From: Synechococcus sp. BO 8801
GTDB lineage: Bacteria > Cyanobacteriota > Cyanobacteriia > PCC-6307 > Cyanobiaceae
DNA: 64,000 bases
Assembly: GCF_002252675.1 (NCBI RefSeq)
Contig: NZ_NQKY01000001.1
Coordinates: forward strand, 15,169 to 79,168
Direction: 5' to 3'
Shown here one piece after another: positions 45,822 to 57,300 of this stretch. The notes beneath the pieces were generated by a model that had not been told where the DNA came from, searched no databases, and saw nothing but the letters and a program-made list of their open reading frames with translations. A program made the position numbers and the translations under genes. Each line of letters begins with the position of its first letter. Position 1 is the stretch's first letter.

Positions 45822-46310
45822 TCAGCTGCGCAGGACCGCCCGCAGGCCTTCGCTGTAGAGAAGGGCTGTGCAGAGAATGCCGCCGGCCCAGCAGAGGCTG
45901 CGCAGGGTAGGAATGTTGGCCACGTAGGCCCCGATGTAGCCCAGACGCAGGGCAGGGTGCAGCCAGGCCAGCAGGGGCACCCACGGGGCGGCCGCCAGCA
46001 CCGAAGGGGCCACCAGCAGGCACAGCAGGCAGGCGGGGGCGTGCAGGGTGAAGGCCTCGAAGCTGTTCTGATGGGCCCAGTTGGCCCGCTTGCCCCAGGC
46101 CGGCAGCCGCTCGAACATCGCCCGGGGGGCGGCCAGGTCGGAGGGGGTGAAGTCGGCCTGGGAACGGGCGGCCCCCAGGGGGATCAGGCTGAGCACCACC
46201 ACGGCTCCGGAGAGCACCAGCGACCAGGCGAAGGGCCCGCCGGCGGCCGCCGGCAGCACCGGCAGGGCGATGCTGGCCGCCAGGAGGGGGCTGGGCAGGA
46301 AGGTGGCCAT
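45822..46310 (-). CDS. MAPEG family membrane protein
   Basis: A 162-residue protein with four hydrophobic segments. RAMFERLPAWGKRANWAHQN with FEAFTLHAPACLLCLLVA is the MAPEG signature (membrane-associated proteins in eicosanoid and glutathione metabolism). WLHPALRLGYIGAYVANIPT is the third/fourth helix region with the conserved R-x-x-Y. Bacterial members often bind glutathione or act in membrane stress, but the activity here is not shown. ATG 46310. It converges on the stomatin gene with 22 bases between the stops. Confidence 0.85.
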   Translation of the reverse strand: MATFLPSPLLAASIALPVLPAAAGGPFAWSLVLSGAVVVLSLIPLGAARSQADFTPSDLAAPRAMFERLPAWGKRANWAHQNSFEAFTLHAPACLLCLLVAPSVLAAAPWVPLLAWLHPALRLGYIGAYVANIPTLRSLCWAGGILCTALLYSEGLRAVLRS

Positions 46311-46370
46311 CGGTAGGGGGCGGCTGGGGTCTCTTTTCTAGGCTGGCGCTGCCTTGCCTTCGCCCGCGCC

Positions 46371-46862
46371 ATGGCCGACAGCTATTCCTTCGACGTCGTC
46401 TCCGACTTCGACCGCCAGGAGCTGGTGAACGCCGTCGATCAGGTGCGCCGCGAGGTGGGCCAGCGCTACGACCTCAAGGACTCCAACACCGAGATCGACG
46501 TGGAGGAGGCCAGCCTGACGATCACCACCGCCAGCGACATGACCCTTGATGCAGTGGTCGATGTGCTGCGCCAGAAGGCCACCAAGCGCAACCTGTCGCT
46601 GAAGATCTTCGACCTGCAGACCCCCGAGCCGGTGGGCGGCAACCGGGTGAAGCAGGTGGTGAAGCTGCGCAAGGGCCTCAGCCAGGAGCTGGCCAAGAAG
46701 CTCAGCAAGAAGGTGCGCGATGAGGTCAAGAAGGTGACCGTGGCGATCCAGGGCGAGAGCCTGCGCGTCACCGGCAAGAACAAGGATGACCTCCAGCAGG
46801 TGATCACCCTGCTGCGGGCGGAGGACCTGGAGGTTCCGCTGCAGTTTGAGAACTACCGCTGA
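46371..46862 (+). CDS. yajQ: YajQ family nucleotide-binding protein
   Basis: A 163-residue protein of the YajQ (DUF520) family: SYSFDVVSDFDRQELVNAVD, then QVRREVGQRYDLKDSNTEID, ITTASDMTLDAVVDVLRQKA and KVTVAIQGESLRVTGKNKDD. It has two RNP-like folds. Some members bind cyclic-di-GMP; others bind tRNA or GTP, so the ligand here is open. ATG 46371 gives MADSYSFD. The 3' end overlaps the convergent exported-protein gene by 59 bases. Confidence 0.95.
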   Translation: MADSYSFDVVSDFDRQELVNAVDQVRREVGQRYDLKDSNTEIDVEEASLTITTASDMTLDAVVDVLRQKATKRNLSLKIFDLQTPEPVGGNRVKQVVKLRKGLSQELAKKLSKKVRDEVKKVTVAIQGESLRVTGKNKDDLQQVITLLRAEDLEVPLQFENYR

Positions 46863-47466
46863 GGCGGCTGCGGAGCCGCTTGCGCAGGCGCCTGCTGCAG
46901 CGGTAGGCGGCGGCGACCCCAAGGATGGGCAGGGGTCCGGGCACGGCATCGTCGGTGGGATCACCGTGGGGCATCGGTGTCAACGGTCCGGTCCGGGGCT
47001 CGGTGTCGGGGGTGGGATCCGGACACGCGTCGGCATCGCCGTTGCTTTCATAGCCGGGGCAGTAAATCAGTGATCCCTGGAGGGGCCAGCCGGCCCCTGC
47101 GGACGGCTCTGACGGTGAGGGCGTGATCAACAGTTGCCAGCCCCCGTTGACACCATGGAAGCGGGCCGGACTGGTGAGATCCCTGCCGCTGGCATCCACG
47201 GAGATGAAGCCACAATCCGGCAGCTGGCAGATGGGTGCCCTGCCGTAGAGACCCTCTGGTGCACTGTTCGACGGGGTGAAGGTCAGCCAGGCTTCCGCGG
47301 GAGGGACTTCGGTGGTCTGCCCTGCCTCCAGGCCACGGAAGACGCCCATGACACCGTCGAGCACGAACTTGACATCCAGGGCCAGCGCCGCCTGCGGAGC
47401 CAGCAGGATTGCAGTAAAGATCCCAACAGCAATGGATGAATAGGATCGATAACCCGGCCTTTTCAT
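46804..47466 (-). CDS. Secreted protein with GPLP-type C-terminal sorting-like tail
   Basis: A 220-residue protein. A signal peptide is clear (SIAVGIFTAILLAPQAALA, cleaved before LDVKF). The mature part is beta-rich with four Cys (CQLPDCG; CPGYES...ACPDP). Near the C-terminus DAVPGPLPILGVAAAYRCSR and RLRKRLR form a Pro motif, short hydrophobic helix and basic cluster, the layout of PEP-CTERM-like sorting signals; about 22 residues follow it. ATG 47466 was chosen for the signal peptide. The neighbour at 47631 has the same tail. The last 59 bases overlap yajQ. Function unknown. Confidence 0.72.
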   Translation of the reverse strand: MKRPGYRSYSSIAVGIFTAILLAPQAALALDVKFVLDGVMGVFRGLEAGQTTEVPPAEAWLTFTPSNSAPEGLYGRAPICQLPDCGFISVDASGRDLTSPARFHGVNGGWQLLITPSPSEPSAGAGWPLQGSLIYCPGYESNGDADACPDPTPDTEPRTGPLTPMPHGDPTDDAVPGPLPILGVAAAYRCSRRLRKRLRSRLSGSSQTAAEPPGPPPAAG

Positions 47467-47630
47467 TGTGACTGCGCCGCCGCTATTTCCATCTTTGTAG
47501 AAGATGGCTGGCATGGTAGTCAGCGTTGGCTGATCTTCACTGCTGATGCAGATCTGATGCAGCCGAAAGGCAATTCGGCATCAGTCTGAGTATTCTGGGC
47601 CAGGGATCAACACCGTTGCCGTGGATTCCG

Positions 47631-48188
47631 TCAGTCGATCGGGCTGTGGGACGAACCGGGAGCGATGGAGATCTTCATCCGCTGCCTGAGCTTGCGGCTA
47701 TAGCCGAAGCAGGCGGCAGCTCCCAGGAGCGGCAGGGGTCCGGGAACGGCGGAGATATCCGGGCGGCCGATGCGGGTGAAGGTCAGGGAGCCAGCTCCGC
47801 CCCGGCCGGCCGAGGCTTCCAGGTCATAGGCAAAGGAGGCGTCGCTGGAATCAAAGAATCCGGGGACAAATGAGAATTGAGGAAACGAACCTACGGAATA
47901 CTCCAGCCCCAAGAAGACACCGTTATCGAAGACGGCAGAGGCATCAGGATCATCCGTCTCGTCGTACTGCGTACCCTCAAAATTGAAGGAAAATGACGTG
48001 AGGTTGAAGGTGTTTGTGTCGTAGGCGAACGAGCCGGAGTAGCTGTTGGGCTGCAGCGGCCCCGAATCAATCAGGATGTCGAAGGTGTAGGCCACCACCG
48101 CTGCCTTGAGCGGGGCAGGCTGGGCCAGCCCCACACCGAGTGCCAAGCCTGTCGTCAGCAGGACGAGTCTGGGGATGGAGCTGGTCAT
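47631..48188 (-). CDS. Secreted beta-rich protein with GPLP-type C-terminal sorting-like tail
   Basis: A 185-residue protein. Signal peptide LVLLTTGLALGVGLAQPAPL leads to AVVAYTFDILIDSGPLQPNS and YSGSFAYDTNTFNLTSFSFN, a pattern common in PEP-CTERM exported proteins. The tail AVPGPLPLLGAAACFGYSRK LRQRM closely matches the tail of the neighbour (DAVPGPLPILG...RRLRKR). It should be exported by Sec and then sorted by an exosortase-like or rhombosortase-like enzyme, none of which is in the window. Seventeen residues follow the basic cluster. ATG 48188. Confidence 0.75.
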   Translation of the reverse strand: MTSSIPRLVLLTTGLALGVGLAQPAPLKAAVVAYTFDILIDSGPLQPNSYSGSFAYDTNTFNLTSFSFNFEGTQYDETDDPDASAVFDNGVFLGLEYSVGSFPQFSFVPGFFDSSDASFAYDLEASAGRGGAGSLTFTRIGRPDISAVPGPLPLLGAAACFGYSRKLRQRMKISIAPGSSHSPID

Positions 48189-48301
48189 GGTGGGGAAGGC
48201 GGGCGATCGGGTGAGATCATTTTCAGCTTAGCTCAAGTTGCGCTCATCTGGTCTTTAGTTCTCCCGGGCCGGGCGCGAACTTCGGCGATGGGGAACGTGG
48301 T

Positions 48302-48316
48302 CAGGGCGATGCCCTG
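48302..48316. repeat. Small inverted repeat after the giant gene
   Basis: CAGGGC-GAT-GCCCTG is a perfect 6-bp stem with a 3-base loop, 12 bases downstream of the giant gene stop on its strand. No T-run follows, so it is at most a weak terminator. Confidence 0.3.
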
Positions 48317-48327
48317 CTGGGGAGCGT

Positions 48328-51300
48328 TCAGACGATGAAATTGTCTGGGTTGCTGAGGGTGGCCAGGTCGACGTTCTTGAACAGAATGAAGCTCCTCGCT
48401 GCCGCCAGGCCCGACCCATCGGGATCGATCTGCAGCAGGGTGTCGCTGCCCCTGGCGACGAACTTCAGATAGCCATCGGTGATGGGAGTGGTGCCGGTGT
48501 AGCCCACGCTCGCCAGCGCCCCTTTGAGATCCACCTTGTCGCCCTCGGCCCTGTTGAAGTCGATGATCGTGTCACCGGCATCGACGATGCTCGTGTACAC
48601 GAACCGATCGGCACCCCCGTTGCCCCGGACCGTGTCGGCCCCCTGGAGTCCGGTGATCACGTCGTCGCCGGCTGTACCCGTAAGGGTCTCCCGGTTGCGG
48701 GTTCCGGTGATGGCGCGGCCGTCGTCATTGGCGATGGTGCCGAGGCCCTGGGAGTCGGCGATGGTGACGCCGTTGGTGGGGGCGGAGAGGTTGAGGAAGA
48801 AGGTTTCGTCGGGCTCGAAGGCGGTGTCGCCGTTGATGGTGACGGAGACGGTCTGGGTTTCGCCGGCGGTGCCTGTGAAGGTGAGGATGCCTGCGGCGGC
48901 GAGGTAGTCGGAGCCAGCGGTGGCGGTGCCGTTGGCGGTGGCGTAGGAGACGGCGGCGCCACCGCTGACAGCGTTGTTGAGGGTGACGGAGAAGACGGCG
49001 GTCTTGGTGCCGCTGTTGCCCTCGGAGATGGAGACATCGCCGATGGAGAAGGAGGCGGCGTCGTCGTTGGTGATGGTGCCGATGACGGCGGCGGGTGTGC
49101 CGACGAGGTAGGCGGGATCGGCGGTGAGGGTGAGGACGACGGTCTCGTCGGGCTCGAGGATCGCGTCGGCGGTGGGATCGACGACGAGGGTGGCTGTGGC
49201 CGAGCCGGCGGCGAAGACAACGGAGGCGGGGATGGCGCCGAAATCGGTGCCGCCCGTGGCGGTGCCGTTGATGGCGTAGTTGACGGTGAGGGGGTTGGTG
49301 GTGGCGCCGGTGCGGGTGAAGGTATAGATAAGGTTCGTTGTTCCGTTTTCAGTGACCGAGGCGGGAGTGACGGCGAGGGTGACGATGGGGAGGGGAGCGG
49401 GATCGTCATTGGTGATGGTGCCGAGGCCCTGGGAGTCGGCGATGGTGACGCCGTTGGTGGGGGCGGAGAGGTTGAGGAAGAAGGTCTCGTCGGGCTCGAA
49501 GGCGGTGTCGCCGTTGATGGTGACGGAGACGGTCTGGGTTTCGCCGGCGGTGCCTGTGAAGGTGAGGATGCCTGCGGCGGCGAGGTAGTCGGAGCCAGCG
49601 GTGGCGGTGCCGTTGGCGGTGGCGTAGGAGACGGAGGAGCCACCGCTGACAGCGTTGTTGAGGGTGACGGAGAAGACGGCGGTCTTGGTGCCGCTGTTGC
49701 CCTCGGAGATGGAGACATCGCCGATGGAGAAGGAGGCGGCGTCGTCGTTGGTGATGGTGCCGATGACGGCGGCGGGTGTGCCGACGAGGTAGGCGGGATC
49801 GGCGGTGAGGGTGAGGGCGACGGTCTCGTCGGGCTCGAGGATCGCGTCGGCGGTGGGATCGACGACGAGGGTGGCTGTGGCCGAGCCGGCGGCGAAGACA
49901 ACGGAGGCGGGGATGGCGCCGAAATCGGTGCCGCCCGTGGCGGTGCCGTTGATGGCGTAGTTGACGGTGAGGGGGTTGGTGGTGGCGCCGGTGCGGGTGA
50001 AGGTATAGATAAGGTTCGTTGTTCCGTTTTCAGTGACCGAGGCGGGAGTGACGGCGAGGGTGACGATGGGGAGGGGAGCGGGATCGTCATTGGTGATGGT
50101 GCCGAGGCCCTGGGAGTCGGCGATGGTGACGCCGTTGGTGGGGGCGGAGAGGTTGAGGAAGAAGGTCTCGTCGGGCTCGAAGACGGTGTCGCCGTTGATG
50201 GTGACGGAGATGGTCTGGGTTTCCCCGGCGGTGCCTGCGAAGTTGAGGGTGCCTGAGGCGGCGAGGTAGTCCGAGCCGGCGGTGGCTGTGCCGTTGGCGG
50301 TGGCGTAGCTGACGGAGGAGCCACCGCTGACGGCGTTGTTGAGGGTGACGGAGAAGACGGCGGTCTTGGTGCCGCTGTTGCCCTCGGTGACGGAGACGTC
50401 GTTGATGGAGAAGGAGGCACCGTCGTCGTTGGTGATGGTGCCTGTGGCCTGGGCGTTGGCGAGGGTGACGTTCCGTCCGGAGGCCTGCAGGTTGCTGAGG
50501 TTGACGACGAAGGTTTCGTTGGCCTCGACCGTGGTGTCGCCCAGGGCATTGACGGTGATCTGCTGGGTTTCACCGGCCGTGCCGACGAAGTTCAAGGTGC
50601 CATTGGCGGCCTGGTAGTCGTTGTTGGCAAGGGTGGCGGTGCCATTGGCGGTGGCATGGCCAACGCTGAGGGGAACATCAACGGCGTTGTTGAGCGTCAC
50701 ATCGAAGACGAAGCTGGTGATGCCGCTGTTGCCTTCCACCCTGCTGACGTTGTTGATGCTCAGGCTGGCGGCATCGTCGTTGGTGATGGTGCCGAGGCCC
50801 TGGCCGTCGGCGAGGGTGACGCCGTTGGTGGGAGCGGAGAGGTTGAGGAAGAACGTTTCGTTGAGTTCGACCCTGCTCTCGCCGTTGATGGTGACGGAGA
50901 TGGTCTGGGTTTCTCCGGCGGTGCCTGCGAAGTTGATGGTGCCGGAGGTGGCGAGGTAGTCGGAGCCTGCGGTGGCGTTGCCGTTGGCAGTGGCGTAGGC
51001 AACGGAAGTTCCACCGGCGACGGCCTGGTTAAGGGTGACGGTGAAGACGGCGATCTTGGTGCCGGCATCCCCCTCGGTGAGGGTGACATCGCTGATGGAG
51101 AGGGAGGCGGCGTCGTCGTTGGCGATGGTGCCGGTGACGGCGGTGGTGGTACCGACGACGTAGGCGGGATCGGCGGTGAGGGTGAGGGCGACGGTTTCGT
51201 CGGGCTCGAGGATCGCGTCGGTGGTGGGATCAACGGTGACGGTGGCCGTGGCCGAGCCGGCAGCGAAGGTGAGGGAGGCGGGGATCAGGGCGTAATCGGT

Positions 51301-54300
51301 GCCATTGGAGGCGGTGCCGTTGATGGCGTAGTTGACGGTGAGTGGATTGGTGGTGGCGCCGGTTCTGGTGAAGGTATAGATGAGGTTCGTTGCTCCGTTC
51401 TCCGTGACGCTGGCGGGGGAGACGGCGAGGGTGACGACGGGGAGGGGAGCGGGGTCGTCGTTGGTGATGGTGCCGAGTCCCTGGGAGTCGGCGATGGTGA
51501 CGCCGTTGGTGGGGGCGGAGAGGTTGAGGAAGAAGGATTCGTCAGGCTCGAAGGTGGTGTCAGCGTTGATGGTGACGGAGACGGTCTGGGTTTCGCCGGC
51601 GGTGCCGGTGAAGGTGAGGGTGCCTGAGGCGGCGAGGTAGTCGGAGCCGGCGGTGGCTGTGCCGTTGGCGGTGGCGTAGCTGACGGAAGTTCCACCGGCG
51701 ACGGCCTGGCTCAGGGAGACGGTGAACACGGCTGTCTTGGTGCCGCTGTTGCCCTCGGAGATGGATACGTCGCTGATGGAGAAGGAAGCGGCGTCGTCGT
51801 TGGTGATGGTGCCGGTGACGGGGCCGGCTGTGCCGATGGTGTAGGCCGCATTGGCCAGAAGGGTGACGGCGACGGTTTCGTCGGGTTCAAGGACGGTGTC
51901 CCCGGTGGGATCGATGGTGAGGGTGGTGGTGGCGGAGCCGGGAGTGAACAGTGCAAAAGCGGCGCTGGAGATCAGGCCATAATCGGTGCCATTGGTGGCG
52001 GTACCGCTGATGGTGAAGTTGACAGTGAGGCCAAAGGTGGTGTCACCTGTGCGTGTGAAGGTGTAGATGAGATTGCCGGCGCCGTTCTCGGGGGCGCTGG
52101 CTGGTGAGACGGCGAGGGTGATGACGGGAAGGGGAGCGAAATCGTCAATGGTGATCGTGCCGATCCCCTGCCCGTCGGCGATGCTCACGCCGTTCGTTGG
52201 GTTGGAAAGATTGACGAAGAAGTTCTCATTCAGCTCCACCGTGGTGTCACCGTTGATGGTGACGGAGACGGTCTGGGTCTCACCGACGTTGCCAGTGAAG
52301 TTGAGGGTGCCGGACGTGGCGATGTAGTCGGAGCCTGCCGTGGCGGAGAAGTCCGCGGTGGCATACGAGACGGAAGCGCCACCGGCGACGGCGTTGCTGA
52401 GGGTGACGGTGAAGACGGCTTGGGATGTGCCGGTGTTCCCTTCCACGATGGAGACATCGCTGATGGAGAAGGAGGCGGCGTCGTCGTTGGTGATGGTGCC
52501 GGTGACGGCGCCAGCGGTGCCGATCGTGTAGGCGGGATCGGCAGTGAGGGTGAGGGCAACGGTTTCGTTGGGCTCCAGCTGGGTGTCCCCGGTGGGATCG
52601 ACGGTGACGCTGGCGGTGGCGGAACCAGCGGCGAAGGTGACGGCGGCGGGGATGAGGCCGTAATCGGTGCCGCCTGTGGCGGTGCCGCCGATGGAGTAGT
52701 TGACGACAAGGGAATTGGTGGTGTCGCCGGTGCGGGAGAAGGTATAGACGAGGTTCGTTGCTCCGTTCTCCGTGACGCTGCCCGGAGCTACAGCCAGGGT
52801 GACGACGGGGAGGGGAGCCGCATCATCATTGGTGATGGTGCCAACGCCCTGGGAGTCGGCAAGGGTGACGCCGTTGGTGGGAGCGGAGAGGTTGAGGACG
52901 AAGGATTCGTTTGGTTCGATCGTGGTGTCGCCGTTGATGGTGACGGAGACGGTGCGCTGTTCACCGGCGGTGCCGGTGAAGTTGAGGGTGCCGGAGGTGG
53001 CGACGTAATCCGAACCGGCGATGGCGGTGCCGTTGGCGGTGGCGTAGGAAACGGACGTCCCACCAACGACGGCATTGCTGAGGGTGACAGTGAAGACGGC
53101 GGTGGTGGTGCCGCTGTTGCCCTCGATGATGGAGACGTCGCTGATGGAGAAGGAGGCGGCGTCGTTGTCGACATTGGTGACACCGACATCGGCGACGACA
53201 AGCCCGCTGTAGTTGGCGTCGGTGCTGGTGGTCGCGCCGGTGAGAATCGTGTAGGCGATATTGCCATCCACCACGCCATCATCGACGCCGGTCACCGTGA
53301 CGAACTGGAAGACATTCCAGTTGGCCGGCGTGAAGGTGAGGGAAGAAACGTTGGTGGAGCCTTCGGTGCTGTCCGAACTGGCGATGCTGATGCTGACGTT
53401 GGCCGTCGGCTGGCTGGTGAGGCGCACGCTGAAGCCGGCCGTGCCGCCGCCCTCCGATGTGAACAAGCCACCGGTGGGCGAGACGGTGACCCCCGCCGTG
53501 TCATTGTCCGTGTTGGAGACACTGACGTTGGCGGCGTTGAAGCCGTTGTAGTTGGGGTCGCTGCTGGTGGCCGCCGCGGTGACGATCGAATAGGCCACCG
53601 TGCCATCGATGATGTTGTCATCCGCGCCCGTGACGATCACGGTCTGGGCGACGTTCCAGTTGGCCGGCGTGAAGGTGAGCGAGGAAACGTTGGTGCTGCC
53701 TTCGGTGGCGTCGGAACTGGCGATGCCGACGGTCACATTGGCCGTGGGTTGACTGTCGAGCACCACGGTGAAGGTGGCGCTGCCGCCGGCTTCTGTGGTG
53801 ACCAGGCCCGAGGTTGGGGTGACGGTGATGCCGGTGGCGACGTTGACGATGACGGAGAACGTGGCCGTGGTGGTGGCCGTGTCACCGGTCGTTTCGGCGC
53901 TGGTGGCCGTCACGGTGAGCGCGAAGTTGGCGGCATTGGCCACCGTGATGGTCAGTCCTGTGAGTTGGGCGGGCGTCAGGGTCCAGGTGCCGTTGTTGTT
54001 GTTGGTGCCCGCCGAAAGCAGAGCTCCGCTGGGCACGCCAGAGATCAGGATGCTGCGCTGATCGTTGCCATCGCTGGCCGCGAAGCTGGCGGCGATGTTG
54101 AGCGGAATCGGCGTATTGGTGTTCCCTGTGCGGTCGGCGACGATGACGTTGGGTGCACCGGTCCGGGCGGACGTCGGGGTGATCAGGTTGAAGCTGTAGT
54201 TGACGCTGGTGGCGCTGGCCCCATCAATGGCCAGGATGTAGGTGCCATCGGCGGTGAGGTTCAGCTCCAGGTCGGTGGTGAGGTTCTGGTTGACCAGCGA

Positions 54301-57300
54301 TTGGTTGGTCGGTCCGAAGAGACGCCAGGCGGCGGAGGGGAATCCGGGGGTCAAGCTGTCGAAGACGAGCCGCTGGCCGGCCGTGCCGGTGAAGCGGTAG
54401 AGATCGGTGTCCTGGCCGGGGGAAAGGGTGCCGTTGGTGACGGTGTCGAAATTGAGAGCAGTGGCGGCGGCGACATCGAGCAGCTGGAAGCTGTAGGCGC
54501 CCGAGTCGAGGGAGAAATTCGCTGTGCTTTCAACCAGCAGCTGGTAGGTGCCGGCCTCGGTGAGCGTGAAGGGCGTGTTGCTGTCGGCGTAGTGCTGCTG
54601 GTTGAGAAAGACGATGTCGCCGGTGGGATCGATCAGGCGAACGGGGAAGCTCTTGCTGGTGTCGTTGGTGAGGGCGTCGTAGTAGAGCCGCTGGCCCACC
54701 GATCCGGTGAAGGTGTAGATGTCCCGTTCGCCGATTTCGGCGAGCGAGCTGGAGACGGGGCTGTTGAGGCTGAGGGCGGTGGTGGAGGTGGTGGGGGTGA
54801 CCAGACTGAAGCTATAGTTGACGTTGGTGGCGCTGGCTCCATCGATCGCCAGGACGTAGGTGCCATCGGCGCTCAGGGTGAGATCCAGGTCGCTGGTGAT
54901 GTTCTGGTTGGCCAGGGATTGGTTGCCCGGTCCGAAGAGTCGCCAACTGACGGAGGGGAATCCGGGGGTCTGGCTGTCGAAGACGAGCCGCTGGCCGGCC
55001 GTGCCGGTGAAGCTGTAGAGATCGGTGTCCTGGCCTGGGGAAAGGGTGCCGTTGGTGACGGTGTCGAAGGGCAGAGCTGTGGCGGCGGCCAGATCGAGCA
55101 GCTGGAAGCTGTAGGCGCCGGTGTCGAGGGAGAAGGAGGAGGTGCTCTCGAGCTGCAGCTGGTAGGTGCCGGTTTCGGTGAGGGTGAAGGGGGTGTTGCT
55201 GTCGAAGTAGTGCTGCTGGTTCAGCAGACCGATGTCGCCGGTTGGGTCGATCAGGCGAACGGGGAAGCTCCTGGTGAAGTCACTGGTGAGGGCGTCGTAG
55301 TAGAGCCGCTGGCCCGCCGTTCCGGTGAAGGTGTAGATGTCCCGCTCGCCCATCTCGCTCAGTGAGCTGGAGACGGGGCTGTTGAGGCTGAGGGCGGTTG
55401 TGGTGGTGGAGGGGGTGATCAGGCTGAAGCCGTAGTTGACCGTGGTGGTGCTGGAGCCATCGATCGCCAGGACGTAGGTGCCATCGGCGGTGAGGTTCAG
55501 CTCCAGGTCGGTGCTGATGTTCTGGTTGGCCACGGACTGGTTGGCCGGTCCGATGACCCGCCAGGTGGCGTTGGGGAATCCGGCGGTCTGGCTGTCGAAG
55601 ACGAGTCGCTGGCCGGCCGTGCCGGTGAAGCGGAAGAGGTCGGTTTCCTGGCCGGGGGAAAGGCTGCCGTTGGTGACGGTGTCGAAGGGCAGAGCCGTGG
55701 CGGCGGCCACATCCCTCAGAACAAAGTTGAAGTCGGCCGCCGTCGTTGCATTATTGATCAGCAGCAGGTGGTAGGCGCCCGATTCCGTGAGGCTGAAGGT
55801 CGGGAAACTGTCTGCTTCGCCGCTGCCCCCCAGCACCGAGGTTCCATCGGGGCGCAGCACGGAAAGGTTGAGGGAGTCGTTATCTTCTTCGAGCGCGTCA
55901 AAGTAGAGCCGCTGGCCTGCGCTGCCGCTGAAGCTGAAGATCTGTGTGGCAGCGGCCGCCAGGGGACCGCTGGAGGCGGTGCCGAGGGTGAGCGGCGTGG
56001 CATTGGCGCTCAGATCGAGGATCCGGAAGTTGAAGTCACCGGTTCCGTTGATCCTGACGGTGTAGCTTCCCGAACGCGGCAGAGCGAAACCCCCACCTGA
56101 ATCACTTCCGGCATTGGCCGTGTAGATGGAGGTGTTGGCATTGCCCTGATCGAGAATCTGCAGGGAAACACCGTCAAAATCCGGGTCCAGGCTGTCGACA
56201 TAGAGCAGTTTCCCGGCGGCTGCGGTGATCGTGAAATCGACCGGAGATCCTGCTACAGTCCCCGATTGGCTGAAGGGGAAGGCGGTGGGTGCGGCGGGCG
56301 GCGGGTCGATGGTGCCCGTTACATTGAAGTTGTAGCTGACATCGCTGGCACTGCTGCCGTCGATCTGCAGCAGGTAGGTGCCGGTGGCATCCAGAAAGGC
56401 CGTGAAATCCGTGCCGGCACCGACGCTGGCTCCCGCCACCGTCACATTGCTGGGGTCGAACAGACGCCAGTTGGCCCCCGTCGCGGCGGCCAGGCTGTCG
56501 AAAGTGAGCCGCTGGCCCGCGGTGCCGGAGATGCGATAGAAATCCGATTCTCTCCCTGGGCTGAGGGTGCCGGCGATGGCCGTGCCCAGGGTGATCAGGG
56601 GGGCATTGCTGGCATCGATGAGCTTGAAGTCGTAGTCGCCCGTGCTGTTGGCAACGCCGACTTGGCCTTCGACGATCAGCTGATAGGTGCCAGGTTCGGT
56701 GAGGGTGATCAGAGTGCCGTCGGAATCGGCGTCCAGGAAACTGAGGGAGGTCCCGCTGGGACTACGCAGCGTGGCCAGGATGCTTCTGGTGTTGTTGACC
56801 GTGGCGTCGAAGAAGAGTCGCTGGCCCGCCGTGCCGCTGAAGGTGTAGATGTCCTGCTCGCCCAGTTCGGTGATCGAGCCGCTGACGACACTGCCCAGGG
56901 TCAGAGGCGTGCTGGTGGTGGTGGGGGTGACGAGCTGGAAGCTGTAACTGACGGGAGTGGTGGTGTTGCTGTTGCCCTCGATCTGGAGCAGGTAGGTGCC
57001 TGCCTCCGGCGTGGTGAACTCATAGTCGAAGTTGATGGTGCCAGAGAAGATCTGCGTGTTGCCGGCATCGAAGACCCGGAAGTTCGGGCCGCTGCCGGTG
57101 ATGGCATCAAAGGCGAAGCGCTGGCCCGCCGCGGCGGTGAAGCGGTAGAACTCACTCTTCGCCCCAGGGGTCAACGTTCCTGCGGTCTCGGTGTCCAGGG
57201 TGAGGACGGGTGCGGCGGCGGCATCGATCAGCTGGAAGTCGTAACTGCCCGTGCTGTTGGGATTGCCGACCAGGCCCTCGACGAGCAGCTGATAGGTGCC

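Noticed and set aside
48302-48316. Rho-independent terminator of the giant gene
   Set aside because: The stem is only 6 bp and no T-run follows; listed only as an inverted repeat.
48700-53200. CRISPR-like or satellite array
   Set aside because: The repeats are long, in frame and encode Calx-beta domains; there are no short repeats with unique spacers.
52420-55365. Plus-strand open frame of ~981 codons opposite the giant gene
   Set aside because: Its repetitive Gly/Val/Asp/Glu translation mirrors the Calx-beta and PPC repeats on the other strand.
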